Positions 34,101 through 47,534 of a stretch of 64,000 nucleotides of DNA are shown here, piece after piece. Source of the DNA: Melanocharis versteri (lineage: Eukaryota; Chordata; Aves; Passeriformes; Melanocharitidae); contig VZTG01007793.1 in assembly GCA_013397845.1 (NCBI GenBank), positions 815,615 to 879,614 of the forward strand, in the 5' to 3' direction. Both the position numbers and the translations under genes were made by a program. The number at the start of each line of letters is the position of its first letter. The first letter of the stretch is position 1. The notes under the pieces are model-generated. The model was not told where the DNA came from. It searched no databases and was given only the letters and a program-made list of their open reading frames with translations.

Positions 34101-35700
34101 AATTTTCAGGTATTATTATTTAAGATCATTCAGTAAATACTTAATCTAAACATTGTTTTCGAAATCTTCACAGATTCTGTATGAGATTCAGAACCGGGAC
34201 ATGGTCTCTGTTCCTTAATGGAAAGGACCCCAATGCCTGCTTTCACTCAGAACTTGTTCTGTTTGCCACAAATAAAATGTATTGCTTTACTGAAGGCGAT
34301 TTTGGAGGCTGGCCTGATACAGCTGTTTATGAAACCTATCTTTTAGAAAGTTCATGGAGGACACAGGCTCAAAGGATTCCACCACTGAACTCATGAAGAC
34401 AAATATACAAATCTTTTCCCTTTCCACTTCTCCACCACTTGCTAATAAACCCTCTTCCTGAATAATCACAAGGAGAAATTAATACAGAACACCATTTTCC
34501 CTCCAACTGCCCAACTCTAACGCTTCTTATTCTAGGGTTTCTTTTTCAAAGCTTTTATTAAAAAGGGAATCTGTGACAAGCAGCATTTTCCAAAAAGAGT
34601 AGTTGTTGCATACCCAAAGCAGCTGCAGGCAGCAACATTCAAACATACTGTGGCTGTAATGTCCACTTGATTTCTACACCTTTCCTCAAGGACTCACTGT
34701 CTGCATGGCAAATAAGCCAGGTTTCTACTGTTTTCATTTCACTTGTAATGATAATCAAGAGGCAAAGGGCAAGCACTAACCTATCACAAGTGATATGATT
34801 ACTGTATAATTACTGAGTTTCTAATAAACAGACTTCAGATTTACTCTATTGAAATAAAAAAGAACGATTTCAATAAACAAACATAACAAAATGTTAGTAA
34901 GTCTTATAAAAGGAGCATATTCTCTCAGCCTCACACTTGACTGATGCATTCCATAGTGAAATTAACATAACAAGCCTTTTGTTTTCTTTGTGTCTGTCAT
35001 CTTACTGTTTTGACAAGTAAACATTGTTTAAGGAAAGAAATGTAAATATTAAGAGGTCTGGTTTAGCTATCAAGGCTAGAAAATCAGATTGACTAAAACA
35101 GGATACAATCACAGACACTACCTTGCATGTTGTCTGCACTCTAGGCCTTGGAAATGGCAATGGCTGTTCTCATTAAATGTGTCATTTGTTCACTGAGAAA
35201 AATCATGCCTGTGAACACAAGGGCTACCCAGAGAGAGGCATAAGAATGTGGCAGTGCAGCAGAGACAGTAAACTGAGAGCCAGCAGGGCCCACACAAAGG
35301 GAGATTTTACAAGTGGGAGAATGAGTGAGGGAGCAGTTACACAACCTGTATTTGCATACTGGCCCCAAAGGAAGTGAGACAGACTGGAAAATAGCTCACA
35401 AGCAGAAGGAAACCCAGTGCAGCCAGAAGCTAAAAGAAAGCTTTTATTGCACAGTGTTGGAACAGAGAGATAATGCAAAATCTCAAAGTTGCATGGGGGC
35501 AACGTTATGGAGATTTAATACTACTAAAGAGAAAAAGGAAGGGATAACAATGCAGTCGGATAGCCCAGTGGCAGCCATGGGCTCCAGGAAAACACTTCTG
35601 GACTACTGGAACAGCCTGTTTAGCAGCAGCTCGCTACACTCCTAGGGGATATACTTGTAATATGTCACTGTTTGACACTGCAGCCTGTCAGATACAAGGA
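31146..35700. other. Unique AT-rich noncoding sequence
   Basis: No gene or classifiable transposon is seen. The portion 32900-33115 contains dispersed homeodomain-type words (ACAATTAATTC, AGATTAAATTAGATGATTAAAG) in non-repetitive sequence and looks enhancer-like, which is unverified. Frames at 33602-33892 and 35325-35645 carry no recognisable features. Confidence 0.6.
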
Positions 35701-35725
35701 CACGTGTGCCTCCCTCTCTCTCCAG

Positions 35726-35886
35726 GCTTTTCTGGGACTCTAACACGGCTGTTCTCTCCGGCCTGGATCAGCTCATTGGGATATTAACTCTGACTGGGGC
35801 ATGCCTACACGAGGGGTTCAGGCCTGTGCCTCACTATCCTCTTTGGACATACCTATGTAGAAGAGCTACAGTTGTGCATATGTCAG
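35726..35886 (+). other. Exon-like segment, 161 nt, unverified
   Basis: A pyrimidine-rich acceptor ending TCTCTCTCCAG (35715-35725) is followed by 161 nt that stay open in one frame and end TGTCAG before GTGGAAG at 35887. The translated piece contains no known domain. Its base composition is richer in G+C than the flanks. The donor is only fair at positions +3 to +6. It could be a noncoding RNA exon, or nothing. Confidence 0.15.
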
Positions 35887-38800
35887 GTGGAAGTGGATGA
35901 AAAAAATACTTTCCCTCACATTTATTTTATTTTGTCTTGAAATGCCCCCTGCCCTATCACAAGCCGGTCAGATGCACCAACACCAGAGAGACACTGGGAA
36001 GACACCACGGTACTCAGTGGCCTCACCAGCACTGCAGTCAGATGCCTACCATTAACCATTCTCAGCTGCTCCCCACTGCAACACTAAGAATTTTTTGAAC
36101 CCTACTTTCATAAAAATATGATGAGATGATGTTCGTTTTTAATTCCTGTGGACAAAGCATAATAGGTCATGCATTTTTTATCTACTTGTTACTATTTTAG
36201 TGACATTTCACTATGTAGTAATGTCACAAAATGCTTTATTACTGCTGCTATAGTAAAGGAAGATGTGTAAAATTGGTATTTCATACTGAGTGAAACAGTT
36301 ATACTTTTTCCAGTATCAAGGGGTTGGTTGTTTTGTTTTCTTTAATTAGTTTAGCATTTCCTTAATAATCAGTTTAACTTGTACGTGAAAGTAAAAAATT
36401 AACATTAAAATATTTAATGCCAAGTTATATTTTCCTGAAAATTTGTATTTCTTTATTCAAATTGAAACTTTAAAATGATGGTATTTCTTGTAGAGTTAAA
36501 ACTGGATATTTTGGTTAGCTTTACACTTTCATTTTTTGAAGAACGTCACAGTAACTGAATGGTACAGTCACTGACATACAGGAGTGACATCCACTCAAAT
36601 GTGAGTTTTGTGCCACTCCCTGCAAAGTGTGCTGTTTCAGCACGGCTCACGTATATGTTCATAATTTTAACTTTGCAGGTCCCTGGTTTGAATTAATGTC
36701 AAATGCCAGGGGTTAGATCTGCACTTGTAGCAAGGGAGGAGGAAAGTGACACCTGGTTCATGCCTCTAACTTGGATTTTGGAATGAGAGTGAACAGCTGG
36801 TAAACCTACTGGCTTTTCTTAATATGGCATCATAAAGGCTTTCTAAAAATGTGGTATGGTGTGTGGGTCAGGCTTTTTTCTTTGCTATTTCTATCACCAA
36901 ATTGCTTTTGTACAGATTTCCATATTCTAGACTGTGTTAATTATGCATTACATAGTTTCTGTGAACAATTCCTGGTAGCTCAGTCACTGTTCATTTTGAC
37001 TTGACATATGGGTCACAAGCATCCTTGATTAAGTAACCATGTCAGTAAGCATCAGCCACTTAGAATAAATATGATTCGGAATTAGGAATTCACCCTCCAT
37101 TGTCTGTCTGTGATACTTCTTTCAAAACTGAATGAACAATAAAGGCACTTGTTCCAGAAAGTGAATACTGGGAAATCCTTGAAAGTTGAAGTTTCTAATA
37201 GAGAAGCAAACAGACAGCCAAGAAAACCTGTGAAGTATTCCTACCACACTGGGTTTATACCACTCCTGTTCTTATAAGTATTTGTCTAGAGTTCAGAATT
37301 CTAACTTTTGTTGCATACAAATAATGTCAGATTCTGAGTGGGTTTTCCTACACAAAACAAGATTTAGGAACAAAATGTTGGACTAATGAAAATATCCGAC
37401 ATGTGACAAATACTAAACAGTGTGTCACAAATTTTTATATGACATGGTGAATTTCGAAAAAATTTGAGATGATTACTGATAGCTTTTAAGATTCTGGAAT
37501 TTTTTTTTTTACTTGTAAAGAGTTTCTAATGGCTCATTCACTTTGGCTATCTTATCACAGCCTTTATTTGATTTTTACTACAAATAGTAATGTCACAGAG
37601 CTACATGCTAAAAGAATGATATAAATAAGTATGTATGCCACACAAAAAAAGAGATATTACAGAGCAGTATTCAAGAGGATGATGGCGCTGCATACATGAA
37701 TGATGCTGGGCTTGGTGAGGCACAAAGGTAACGACAACCCACCCCTTGCTGCATGGAATGATGACTGGAATTGACCCTGATCCAAGATTAGCAGTCAGGC
37801 GTGTCATCGGAAACTTTTACATAACCATATGACAGATGTCACAGAGCATACATGGGATAAATGCATCCTAAGAGTCAGGATAAGCTGCACTTAAAACTGA
37901 TGTGCAGTCCTTATGCTTCCTAGGATTAAATGAGATGAGTTGCAGGGTGTGCTCAGTCATTGCAGCACACATTTGAAGAGATCCTCTGATCTCCTCATTT
38001 CAAGCAATTTAGCACTGGTGCTCTTCCTGTGTGTACTTTCAACTGGAGGAAAACCAGTTAAAAGGTTTTCTAGATTTTAGGATTTTTTTTTTTGATTGAT
38101 TCACTTTGACTGCTTTTGCCACAGAACACCAATGTATCAGGGAATCAGTCACCTGCAATAAAATATTGCCATCTCCAGGTAGCAGTTATTCTGCACCTGC
38201 AAGGCTTCCCACCTTGAATTCTAAAAAACCCCCCAAAAAACAGAAAAATTTGTCACCATAAAAAAGTAGTTGTATAGATAAGATCCCAGAATTATGTTCT
38301 ATAGGATGAGAAATGCTTGAAAATATTTTATAAATTAGGATTGTTTTTTAATTTATGCAAAATTACAGTATTTTCTAAACCCACTCCAAATATAAAATTT
38401 GTGGATGAGATTAAAATTAATGTAGACTCAATTTCAAGGTGGAATTTGAAACTCTCTCTTGCTTTTACCCCCTGTAAATATCAAACTGCTTAAGAACTTC
38501 AAAATTAAACAGTCAGGTCTTTTGATTGGCCAGTGATTTAACCTGCATTACCACCCAGATTTCTTGTTGGAGAAAACTTTTGTCATCCACAGTAGGAACA
38601 AATAAGAATAGACAGTGACAATACAGCAGCAGAGAACTGGCTGCTTGTGGAAAGAGTGCTTAAAAAAACACAGAAGGGGTGCATGTGAAGTTTAAGATTT
38701 GTCTTGGTCTAGTACTTCCACTATTTCATGTAATATCAGTTAGACTTTTTTAATTTAATGTTATGTTTCACAAATGAATTGTGGACTTTTTAACTTTGCA

Positions 38801-39316
38801 AGAAAAGCGAGACTTGATTTACTTGTGCCATTTAAACAGCTCACAATATAAAGTGTTAACTAAAATTTCCATATTTGTATTCCATGTAGACTCTTTCCCA
38901 CATCTAGTAATAGACATATAATAGTAAGAACAAATGGAGAACTATAAGGAGCCCAATCCTCGTACAAAACAGGAATTCACTATTTTAAACATGTGGGTTT
39001 ATGCCAGTGCAAAACTGATCTCTCAAGGACTGCATCAACCCAACCACCTACTTGACAAATGAAATCATAATCATGTAGTAAGTCCATAAAAAAAGTTCTG
39101 TGATATACCCTCAGCATAACAATTATAATTTCTTCTCTGGAAGCAAAATACTTAAATTGCTTCTGCTATTCCTTTTGGTAAAGGAAATGTGATACGGAAT
39201 ACACAATACAAGAAAGAGCTAAGCTTCGACCAGCACAGTCCCAGCTGAATCAGCCCTGCTGAACAAATCAGGGGACAGAAAACTTAGAATGCTGATAACA
39301 ACTGCAACTTTAATGT

Positions 39317-39332
39317 CCTTCCTAGGAAGGAA
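39317..39332. promoter_or_regulatory. Perfect 16-bp palindrome of two ETS-like sites
   Basis: TCCTTCCTAGGAAGGA is a perfect palindrome containing two opposed AGGAAG motifs, the ETS family core GGAA with favourable flanks. It is followed by AGGAGAGGGAA. A head-to-head ETS pair can bind dimers, but function is unproven. Confidence 0.35.
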
Positions 39333-42300
39333 GGAGAGGGAATCCCTTACAAAGTCTCTCAGAAAAGGTTTGTATGGATGAAAAAAAAAAGTGCTTTAGA
39401 AGCAGCATCTACATTTCCATACACACACCTCATCACAAGGTAGGAAGCAGATGTCTCTACAGGAGCCTCCACTGAATGAATAAGCAAACACCCACAGTCT
39501 GTTTTATATTTTTGAATCACTTGTTCATTTGATGGTACTGACTGAACCCTTAGACTAATTTAAAGTCCTTGGATGAGAACTTCAATTACAAGGGGAACAA
39601 AATGTAAACAGAACTTTACCTATTAAACTATTTAAGTATAATGTGATATTACAGAGCATAAAAGCATCAGCTATCTTTCACTGATAAATCCATTTTCGAC
39701 TAAGAAAAAAAAATCCTTTAAAGCTGTGAACAATGTCTTTCATTTGAGATTATAGAAACTCCCAGTTTTTCTAAGTCTTCAACACTTGGAGTAAGTCCTG
39801 GAAGTTGTCCCACTGGCAGTTGGTTTTTAAGACTCCCAAAGATTCGGACCCATGGAAACCCTTCGAAAACAGTAAGAAAAATTTCTGAAACCTTCATACA
39901 GGGGGCATATGGATTTCACTGTGTGAAAATCTAAATTTTACAGAAAGAGAGATACAGAGTTAGGCTAAGTAAATACTCCCATTCATGCTATATTGCACCG
40001 AGATCTCAATGGTTACAGTAAAAGCCACACAACACACAGACAGGTAGTATTACAGGAAACAAACATGTCTCTCTTTGGCTAAAGTTACAGGTTTAACATG
40101 GACTGAAATACCAAAGCTTTTCAAATTTTGGCCAGGTCTCCTGCTCGCAGCTCTCTGGGTTACTGCAGACAGAACGTATTTCTCCACTTACACTCCTGTT
40201 ACAGTCAGTGGTTGTGGTTCATAATCAGGCAATACCTACCGCAGATAACAGATCTAAAATGATCAGCAAGAACACCTGAATTTTCATCACTCTTCCATCA
40301 ACTATAACAAACTGAGCTGGTTCTAAGTTTGTTCAGAGCTGAAACTCTACTATGTTATTATGTTATTTCCACCTTTTTCCTCCCCATGTGCTACATCAGG
40401 AAGCTTCAAATTAGCCTTTTAGCCCTCCCATCCCATTCATACATATGCTGAGCAGCCTGTAGCCCTCTCCTTAGCACTACTGTGTGCTTACATGTTCTCT
40501 GTCACCCAGCAGGAGACAGACTGAATTGTTGCGTAAGTCCCCAACAGCAGCCTTATTTCAGGCAATCCTGTATATAGCAAATGGTATTTATTAGGCTTGT
40601 GGGCTGTAACAATATCTAAAGCCTTAAGTGCCCTTGAGAAACATGGAAGAGAGAGTATCTTCTTGTGAAACTGATATTACATGAAAATAAGCATGAGTGG
40701 CCAATTTGAAATCCAAAGGAGTTCTGCTATCTGCTCCAGTGGAGCTGGAATTTCAACAAGGGTCTATGAATATAAATCTCATAAACTGTAATATTCTCAG
40801 GCCGTATGGTCTCCCTCTGTGCAGACGCTCATGGTGAAGGCAAAACAACACTGAATCACTCAGGGCTCTTCCTTTTTTACCAAACATATGCCCTGTGAGC
40901 CTTCCCCAACACGGGAGGGAAGAAATCACTGTTGTGGATGTAGCCTTACACGTACAGTTCCTTGGTGCTTTGGTGATCAAAGATACATCAAGGTCTGATC
41001 CTCCTGGGCCATCGTACTCCCCTTGACTTGATCTCATTACTGTTACAGGAGCTGCATGACATCCTTCGTGCCTTCACAGACATTTGTCTTGTACTGCACA
41101 GAACCATGCAAGGCCATGCAAACAGCTGAAAGGAGCTTCTTTTGGACTTTGCCTTAGAAAACCCCATTATTCAGTGAGAATGTGAAGCTGTCAAGATCTC
41201 CTCATTTCCCTATAACTTTGCCTCCCAAAGTAGCCAAGTGCATTATAGGGAAGGTCTCTATGATCTTGAGGGAGAAAGAAGGATTGTAATGTACTAATCT
41301 GAATGCCAAAAACCAGAGGGGTAGATTTGCTGCCTTATCAGTGGAGATAAAAATTAGATGAGATGAACTTGCCTTTGCATCTCTTATATATTTTAAGGCA
41401 CTTACCCCTCAGCCTTCATCTGGATTAGTATTCCCCACAGAGTGTTGTGAAACTATTCAGATAAAACACTTAAAAGTGCAGAATTGGCAATTTTATATTG
41501 TCAGTTATGAAACCTTTATTTAGGTTCTACCTTTTATTAACCTCCAGGGTTGTCCTATTGTCCCTAATGACATTATACTGCATCAAAATTAAGCCAAAGC
41601 TTTTTACTGGGAGCTGTGCTATTTCTCTTGACTTGGTAGTGCTAATGTTTAAATTCTGAGTCCTCTTACTGCTGATTAAACCTCCAAAGACCACAGGAAA
41701 ATTTCTGCTTCACTGCTAGAAAAGAAGAAATCCAGCATGGTTTGTACCAAAGAGATCACTTGAAGAATGTACGTAAGGTTACTGCATTAATGAATAAAGC
41801 AAAGCATTATCATTTTTAATAGGAATTAAACAGCTAGAGGGAGAAGTAGGGCAATGCTGTGATCAGTGCAAAGAAAAACAATCTAACCATTTTAATTAAC
41901 TGTATTTTAATAGCTTTAGTTATAATTGAATAATTTAAATACCAAGGGAAATAGTTAAATCTCCTAAAAGCCTTCTTTTTATTTACATTTTAAATACAGT
42001 TCATGGAGAAGGGATGGCCCTGTGAAGGCTTAAAATAAATGGGTAGGGAAAACCTTACTAATTTCTGCAGCTGCTGGACCAACAGGAAATATTTATGGGA
42101 TCTTAGTCACTGCTCTCCGCAGGAGCTCCAGTCCAAACCCTAATATATTTTCTGCTTTTCTCTCCACTTCCTCAAAATACTACACAGTCCCTGTCACTGC
42201 TACCCTTGACTGTTACAACCATAAAATGCACAGAAAGATAAATGTGAAGCAAGGATCATCTAATCCAATTTTTTTAAGTAGGCATCGGTGAAGAGGATCA

Positions 42301-42343
42301 CTGCGGAAAATAAAACTATTGGTCAATGAGGAGTTTCACTTAG

Positions 42344-42378
42344 ATTTAGACAGAATAAAGATATTTAGACAGAATAAA
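42344..42378 (+). repeat. Tandem duplication of ATTTAGACAGAATAAA, 19-bp period
   Basis: The 16-base word is present without change at 42344-42359 and 42363-42378, separated by GAT. Slippage is the simplest explanation. Confidence 0.92.
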
Positions 42379-43556
42379 CTGACACACACATTTGTCTTAC
42401 ATAAAAAACCCAATACCAGTCATAAATAGAGCTCTTCCCTACTATACTTTTCATGTTGCCTGTAACGATGATCATTGACTTCCATTCTGGTTTTCAGAGT
42501 CAATCTGCTATGAGGCTAGTGCTTCCTCTCATGCAGACTTTACCTCTTCATGGTTTCATTGACTCTGTTCCATTACAGCAGTTCAAGTCAGAGGGGCAGG
42601 ATTCCAGCCCTGTCCGTCATTCCATCCATCCCTGAGATGTACCCTGCCATGCACTGATCCCAATGTCCTGCCTGCCACAGCACCCAAAATGCCAAACATG
42701 CCTTTGCAGGGTGAACACACAGTGATATCTCTCTGTGATACAATCTTTTGGCACTCAGCAATTTTTGCAGTTTAGAGAGTTTCTCAGCTAGAGGAAATAT
42801 TTCTGTGCTTGAATAACACAAAACAGAGTTTCCTTCCAGTAGTATCTCTACACGACTTTTTAAAATGGTGTAAACTTTTCATGTCCAAAGTATCCTATGG
42901 TGAAGCCTCTCTGCCATGCATCGCCTTCTGTTGTTTTGACCCTGCCATTACTCGAGACCAATCAGTTCTTCTCTTAGAAGTGACAGTAAAGGATAATTTT
43001 CCAGTCACTTCTGCTTGCTGGTTGGGATTTAATAGACCTCTGTCACATTCCCCCTCACTGGTTTATTTTCCAAACTGAAGAACCCTAGTCTATTTAATCT
43101 TTTTTTTTTTTTAAGTTCTTCCAAACCTTTGATGTGCCCTTTCACACACCCCCACCTCTCTAAATCTCCTAAAACCTTTTCAAAAACAGAGAAACTGTAA
43201 ATGAAGACAGTATTCTGTTCACACATTTCTATCGTCAGCAAAAGAATATTTCTGGTTTTCTTCCTCTGTTTCTCTTTTTTCAGATTTTAAGTAAAATATG
43301 GAATGTATTATGGATGTACAGCATTTTGCAAAGGATAGAGGTGAAAGAGTCAGTAACTCTAATACCTGGGAATAATTAAAATAAATGCATAAATTAAAAT
43401 ACCTGTATACTCTTCATGAAAATATGTAAATCCAAACACAACTAAGGGACAGCTCTTACTATTTTTTTACCAGGTTTTAATAATGACAATATTAACTAAA
43501 TGAAATTTTGTCAGAATAACGTAGTTTTTAATGGAATTATTAGTAAAGTGTTCAAA

Positions 43557-43605
43557 AATCCTGATCCAAAATCCAGCCTATAAATTTTGATAGGCTCAGA
43601 TTTCT
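43557..43605. repeat. Possible CCTGATCCAAA-type repeat remnant
   Basis: AATCCTGATCCAAAATCCAG at the left resembles the terminus of the palindromic element at 18328-18380 (CCTGATCCAAAGCCCATTG). The right side, TTTTGATAGGCTCAGATTT, could be a decayed opposite arm (TTCAATGGGCTTTGGATCAGG). The right arm is poor, so this is tentative. Confidence 0.25.
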
Positions 43606-44983
43606 AATTCTGGCTCAACTGTTTCTGGAAATATAAAGACAATGCTATTGAATCTCATCTTTATTGTTTTTCTGGGAGCCTGAAGTGCATTAGGTACTCA
43701 GAGGCAAGGAAAGAGACTGGAGTCAGCCTCAAAATGCTTCCAACCTAAACACACAAATTTAATTACGAGTTTGGAGGGTAGACCCAATGTAAAAACAAGA
43801 TCATCAGTCTGGTGTGGCTGACATTTTTCATTAGGGTATATTTGGCAATACAGTAATTTCTAAAATTCAGTTCTTCTAGACATTCTCACATATTTGATTA
43901 GTAAAGACCTTAACCCCTCATAATGAAGGTCAACATTTCACTCAGTTTTAGTCTTTGTTTTGTCATTGTTGGAAAAGTCACGACACACTTGTTATAGCAT
44001 GCTGTACATTCGAGTAAAACCAGGGAACAGGATCCTTTTGTTGCCGTGAATGGCAAGCTGAAGAATCCCACAACTAGGAACTCTGACTGGATTCCAGAGG
44101 ATGTTCGATTGCCCCAGTGTACAGAGTGATGTGAACATCTAATCTAATTTGCATCTTATGCCTTTCTATTACTGAAATACAAAATAAGAAAAACTGCAAC
44201 AGGCCTCCAAAGTTTCAGTGCTGGCTTGAATTTCTCACTGATTTCACTGGAAACTTTACTGCTTTTTATGAAATACATGAAAGTTTAAAAACCCAACCGA
44301 GCTTTCAGACAAGCAGCTGCAAGTCTGTCTATTGACTCAAAGCCATGTAGAGTTAAGTTTGTCTATTATTCAACATAGGATATAATGAAAATTCTGAGGT
44401 TCTTATCATTAGTTTCCCGAAATTCACAATTCACAGTAAAAAATAGAATAATGAAAAAAAAAAACAAAACAAACTTTTATTAAGCCATAAAGAATCGTCA
44501 TTTCTACATTTTTGTTATAGTCTAAGAGAAGCTCTATTGCTATTTCTGATTCATGTTTAACAAGAAATATTTTACGTAATGATTCTGGATTCCACTAGGT
44601 AACAATGCATTCACACTGTTTATTTTTGAATCCTGAATTCACTCAGACTGTATTTTTCTTGGTATTTTAATTCCAAGTCAGGCTTTGTTTCTGAAAGTTA
44701 GAGAAGGCTAAGAGTGGAGAATTATGATAATACCATATATGCCAGAAAAAACCCCCATCCATCTAAGATCAAGTCCCTTCCATAGCTGGAAAGCACTACG
44801 AAGAAAAAGGTGTTCAGCTGGTCTCTGGATGGGGAATAGTCACACTTATAAAAGATGCTGCCATTATTGCACTGAGGAGAAGAGAACATGAAAAATGGCA
44901 GCAAGAAGAAATTCCACGTTCTGGAAGTGAGAAAGTAGAGAGAAAGAAGTCTTGAATTACCAAAAATCATCTAACATTTGTAG

Positions 44984-45018
44984 TACTACTACTACTACTA
45001 CTACTGCTACTACTACTA
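44984..45018 (+). repeat. (TAC)n trinucleotide microsatellite, about 12 units
   Basis: The run of TAC units has one interruption (TGC at 45005-45007). It lies in noncoding sequence and is likely polymorphic. Confidence 0.97.
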
Positions 45019-46600
45019 AGAATAATAGTAGCCAATGAGTAAATTGAGGCAAGAAAAAGGATAACACCACTTTATTTTATAATGTCTACCTAAGTATATC
45101 AAAAAAATTTTGACAAAAAACCCATGCAAATCCCAGACACACATACAAAATGAAGACAAGGCTGTCTCTACATTTGGAGCTTTAGGAAAATACATGTTTA
45201 TGCTGCTGAGGAATATAAAAAGTCAGCGGTAATCCTGGGGGCCAAGGTTCTTAAAAGTTATGACTACACACAATGCATATCTCTCAATCAGATAATGACA
45301 TTCTACCAATTATATTCTGTATTTAAAGACACAGTCAGAAGTTTTCATATGGATACCATAGATCTCTGACCCACTATCTTCTAGATTAAAATTGTTCAAT
45401 CTTCTTCTTTCCTTCCCTCAAGTTTCCTTGGAAAGCAACCAACACACTTATTAGGGATCTGACCTAATCTCCAGTGACACATCTGGGGTGGGTGGCACTC
45501 ATTAGAATATGCTCTCCAATAAATGATCTGCTGAGGTTCTGACAAAATAAATGCTTATTTTCATTATCAGTCACTTACTCCCTGTCACTTCAAATGCACA
45601 TCCTCCCAGGTATGGCTTCAATCCAAACTGACATCTGAATTACAGTCAAGCGTGATGCCAGATTTTAGTTGATAACACAAAAGTGCACACGTAAAAGTGG
45701 AAGACAGACACAGCTATTTACAATATAGAAACAGTCTCAGAGGTGAGGGCAACCAAAAGAGAATAGTGCAATTAATTACTTAACGAGAGAGTTTGCAAGA
45801 AAAAGACCAGAAGAGAAAAAGGATGAACAATAAACAGCAGCAGTTTGAAGAGCCTAGCTATGAACATTTTAAGAGAGTCCCATCTATCAGAGGGAACAAA
45901 GAACAGAAATAGAGTGGTAAGAGGTAACTGGCTTCATTATCAGATTGTCCAGCAATCTGTTAGCAATATGTACAGCTGATTTCATGCAAAGCCTACATCT
46001 GTCTTTTTGAAGTTTGTCAGTAACCAGGAAAGTGATGCAAAGAAAGGATTATCAGGGTGTGTGTTTGTAGATCTGCAGTTACCATTAGTAGGGAAAGCTG
46101 GACATGCCGAAAATAAATATATGATTCTTTTTGACATGAAACTAAAAGTAATGAAAGAATGTTTACAGTATGACTCCTTTTCATAAGGCAGAAAAATGAT
46201 TATTTAAGCTGTATGACAGATGTCAAGAAGAGTGATGCGTGGTTTAGGAAGATGTTTTTAATTACGTGCTTGCAGCAGTTGGAAACAAACTGTCAGACCA
46301 ATAGCAATTCTTTTTACTGCAGATCAGCCCAAGGAAATGGAAGTTCTGCCTTGGAAAATACAGAAAGGAGAAAGATTTGCCTTACCACAAGCAAACAAAT
46401 AACTTTCCTAACATGAGAGCAAAATTTTCAGAGTTAAAATTTTCATTTTTATCATCTTCAGTGTTCAGGCTGCACTGGTACATGTTAAACTGTATCAGTC
46501 AAATGCTTTGGACCATGGTATTTTACTCCTGAGTGATAGCCATGCCCCGCCACTATGCTTCAAATTCCTCAGTGAGTGGATAGGTAATACTAGATCCTAC
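45019..46600. other. Unique noncoding sequence
   Basis: No gene or recognisable repeat is seen; there is only AT-rich single-copy-looking sequence. Confidence 0.65.
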
Positions 46601-46700
46601 AGTTTAGAAACCAAGGCACAGACAGACTAAAGGACTTGCCAAGGTCATACACCAATTTAGCCAGGACTACTTTATCTAATTCAATGCCCTAATTACAAGA
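46601..46700 (-). mobile_element. MIR SINE fragment, minus orientation
   Basis: The + strand reads AGAAACCAAGGCACAGACAG, ACTAAAGGACTTGCCAAGGT, CATACACC and AGCCAGGACT, then TTCAATGCCCTAATTAC. This follows the reverse complement of the MIR core in order and spacing (AAACTGAGGCACAGAGAGG, TTAAGTGACTTGCCCAAGG, TCACACAGC, AGCCAGGATT, and the distal AGTGCTCTTAAC). MIR is a tRNA-Lys/Leu-like derived, L2-mobilised SINE shared by amniotes. This is the most convincing MIR in the window. Confidence 0.75.
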
Positions 46701-46736
46701 TCTCTGTTTCCCTTTGAGGTGAAACAGGAGATTTAC

Positions 46737-46792
46737 CTGGTGCGCTGTTGTGTTCGAGGAAAGAAGCCACACAGGCTTTCTTACAATGTAAG
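46737..46792 (-). other. Exon-like segment, 56 nt, minus strand, unverified
   Basis: Read on the minus strand, a long pyrimidine-rich tract (complement of about 46793-46835, with CTCCTTCTCCTCTGC then TTTCTTCCC) ends in TTTTCAG. The 56 nt that follow end GCACCAG before GTAAATCTCC. One frame is open right across it, with Cys-Lys-Lys-Ala-Cys in the first half. Both splice sites are strong by consensus. It lies less than 100 bp from the MIR fragment at 46601-46700, a context in which exonisation is known to occur. No protein family is recognised. Confidence 0.22.
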
Positions 46793-47031
46793 CTGAAAAT
46801 GTGGCAGGGAAGAAAGCAGAGGAGAAGGAGATTTGTACTCAGTTCCTTCATGACCCAGGGTGCCATTCTAAGACGAACTACTAAGGCACTTAAGGGAGTA
46901 AAATTAAGTAGGACTATGGGAATCTCTAGAGAATATTCACAACAGGGCAGTAGCTGGACCATACGACTCTCCAACAGAGCGTGAGAGCTGAGATCTTTCT
47001 TCAGATTTTAACTTCTCTATTTTTAGAAAGT

Positions 47032-47060
47032 CAAACTTTATACCAAAAAAAGTTTGGTAT
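47032..47060. repeat. Two overlapping, mutually exclusive hairpins
   Basis: CAAACTTT (47032-47039) pairs with AAAGTTTG (47049-47056), and ATACCAAA (47040-47047) pairs with TTTGGTAT (47053-47060). Both stems are perfect 8-bp stems that share bases 47053-47056, so only one can form at a time. Confidence 0.9.
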
Positions 47061-47534
47061 GAGGTCTGGTAAACAGACTAGAATTCCCAGTCCTTAGCTA
47101 ATTCTGCAAATTTGTAATTTTCTCCTGTACTAGCTGCAGTTGGTGTTTTACTTGGTTTCCTTTCCTATTTCATAATTTAATGCTACAACACAATCTGAAA
47201 CAGATGGTAGCACTTCAGAGACAGGTGACTTCTCTGGAAAGGTCAGCAGTAACATACAATCCTTGGAGATGGAAACAATTATTTAAATCTATTGTTGTCT
47301 TTAAAAGAAAACCAGTGCATTATTTCTGTAGACCCTTCTGCATCAGTTTTATTCTCAAGTCTCTTCTCACCTAATATTTCAGGATCTTTACTTTCCTTCA
47401 GAAGGCAAAGTTTCCCTTCCTTTCTCACAACATATTGTTTTATTTCTTAGCAGATACTGGACCATCCAGTATAGATCAACTTCCTCTTACGATGCTCTCT
47501 AGGCAGGCTCTGCCATAAAGACAAGTAAACAGAT

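Larger units (their letters stand above)
35901..44980. other. Unique AT-rich noncoding sequence
   Basis: I see no gene. Supported small features are the ETS-type palindrome (39317-39332), a 19-bp-period duplication (42344-42378) and a possible old repeat at 43557-43605. AT-rich but non-repetitive blocks at 36330-36420 and 41870-42000 have many TAAT words. The 40753-41037 minus-strand frame (94 codons) is unrecognised. Confidence 0.65.
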
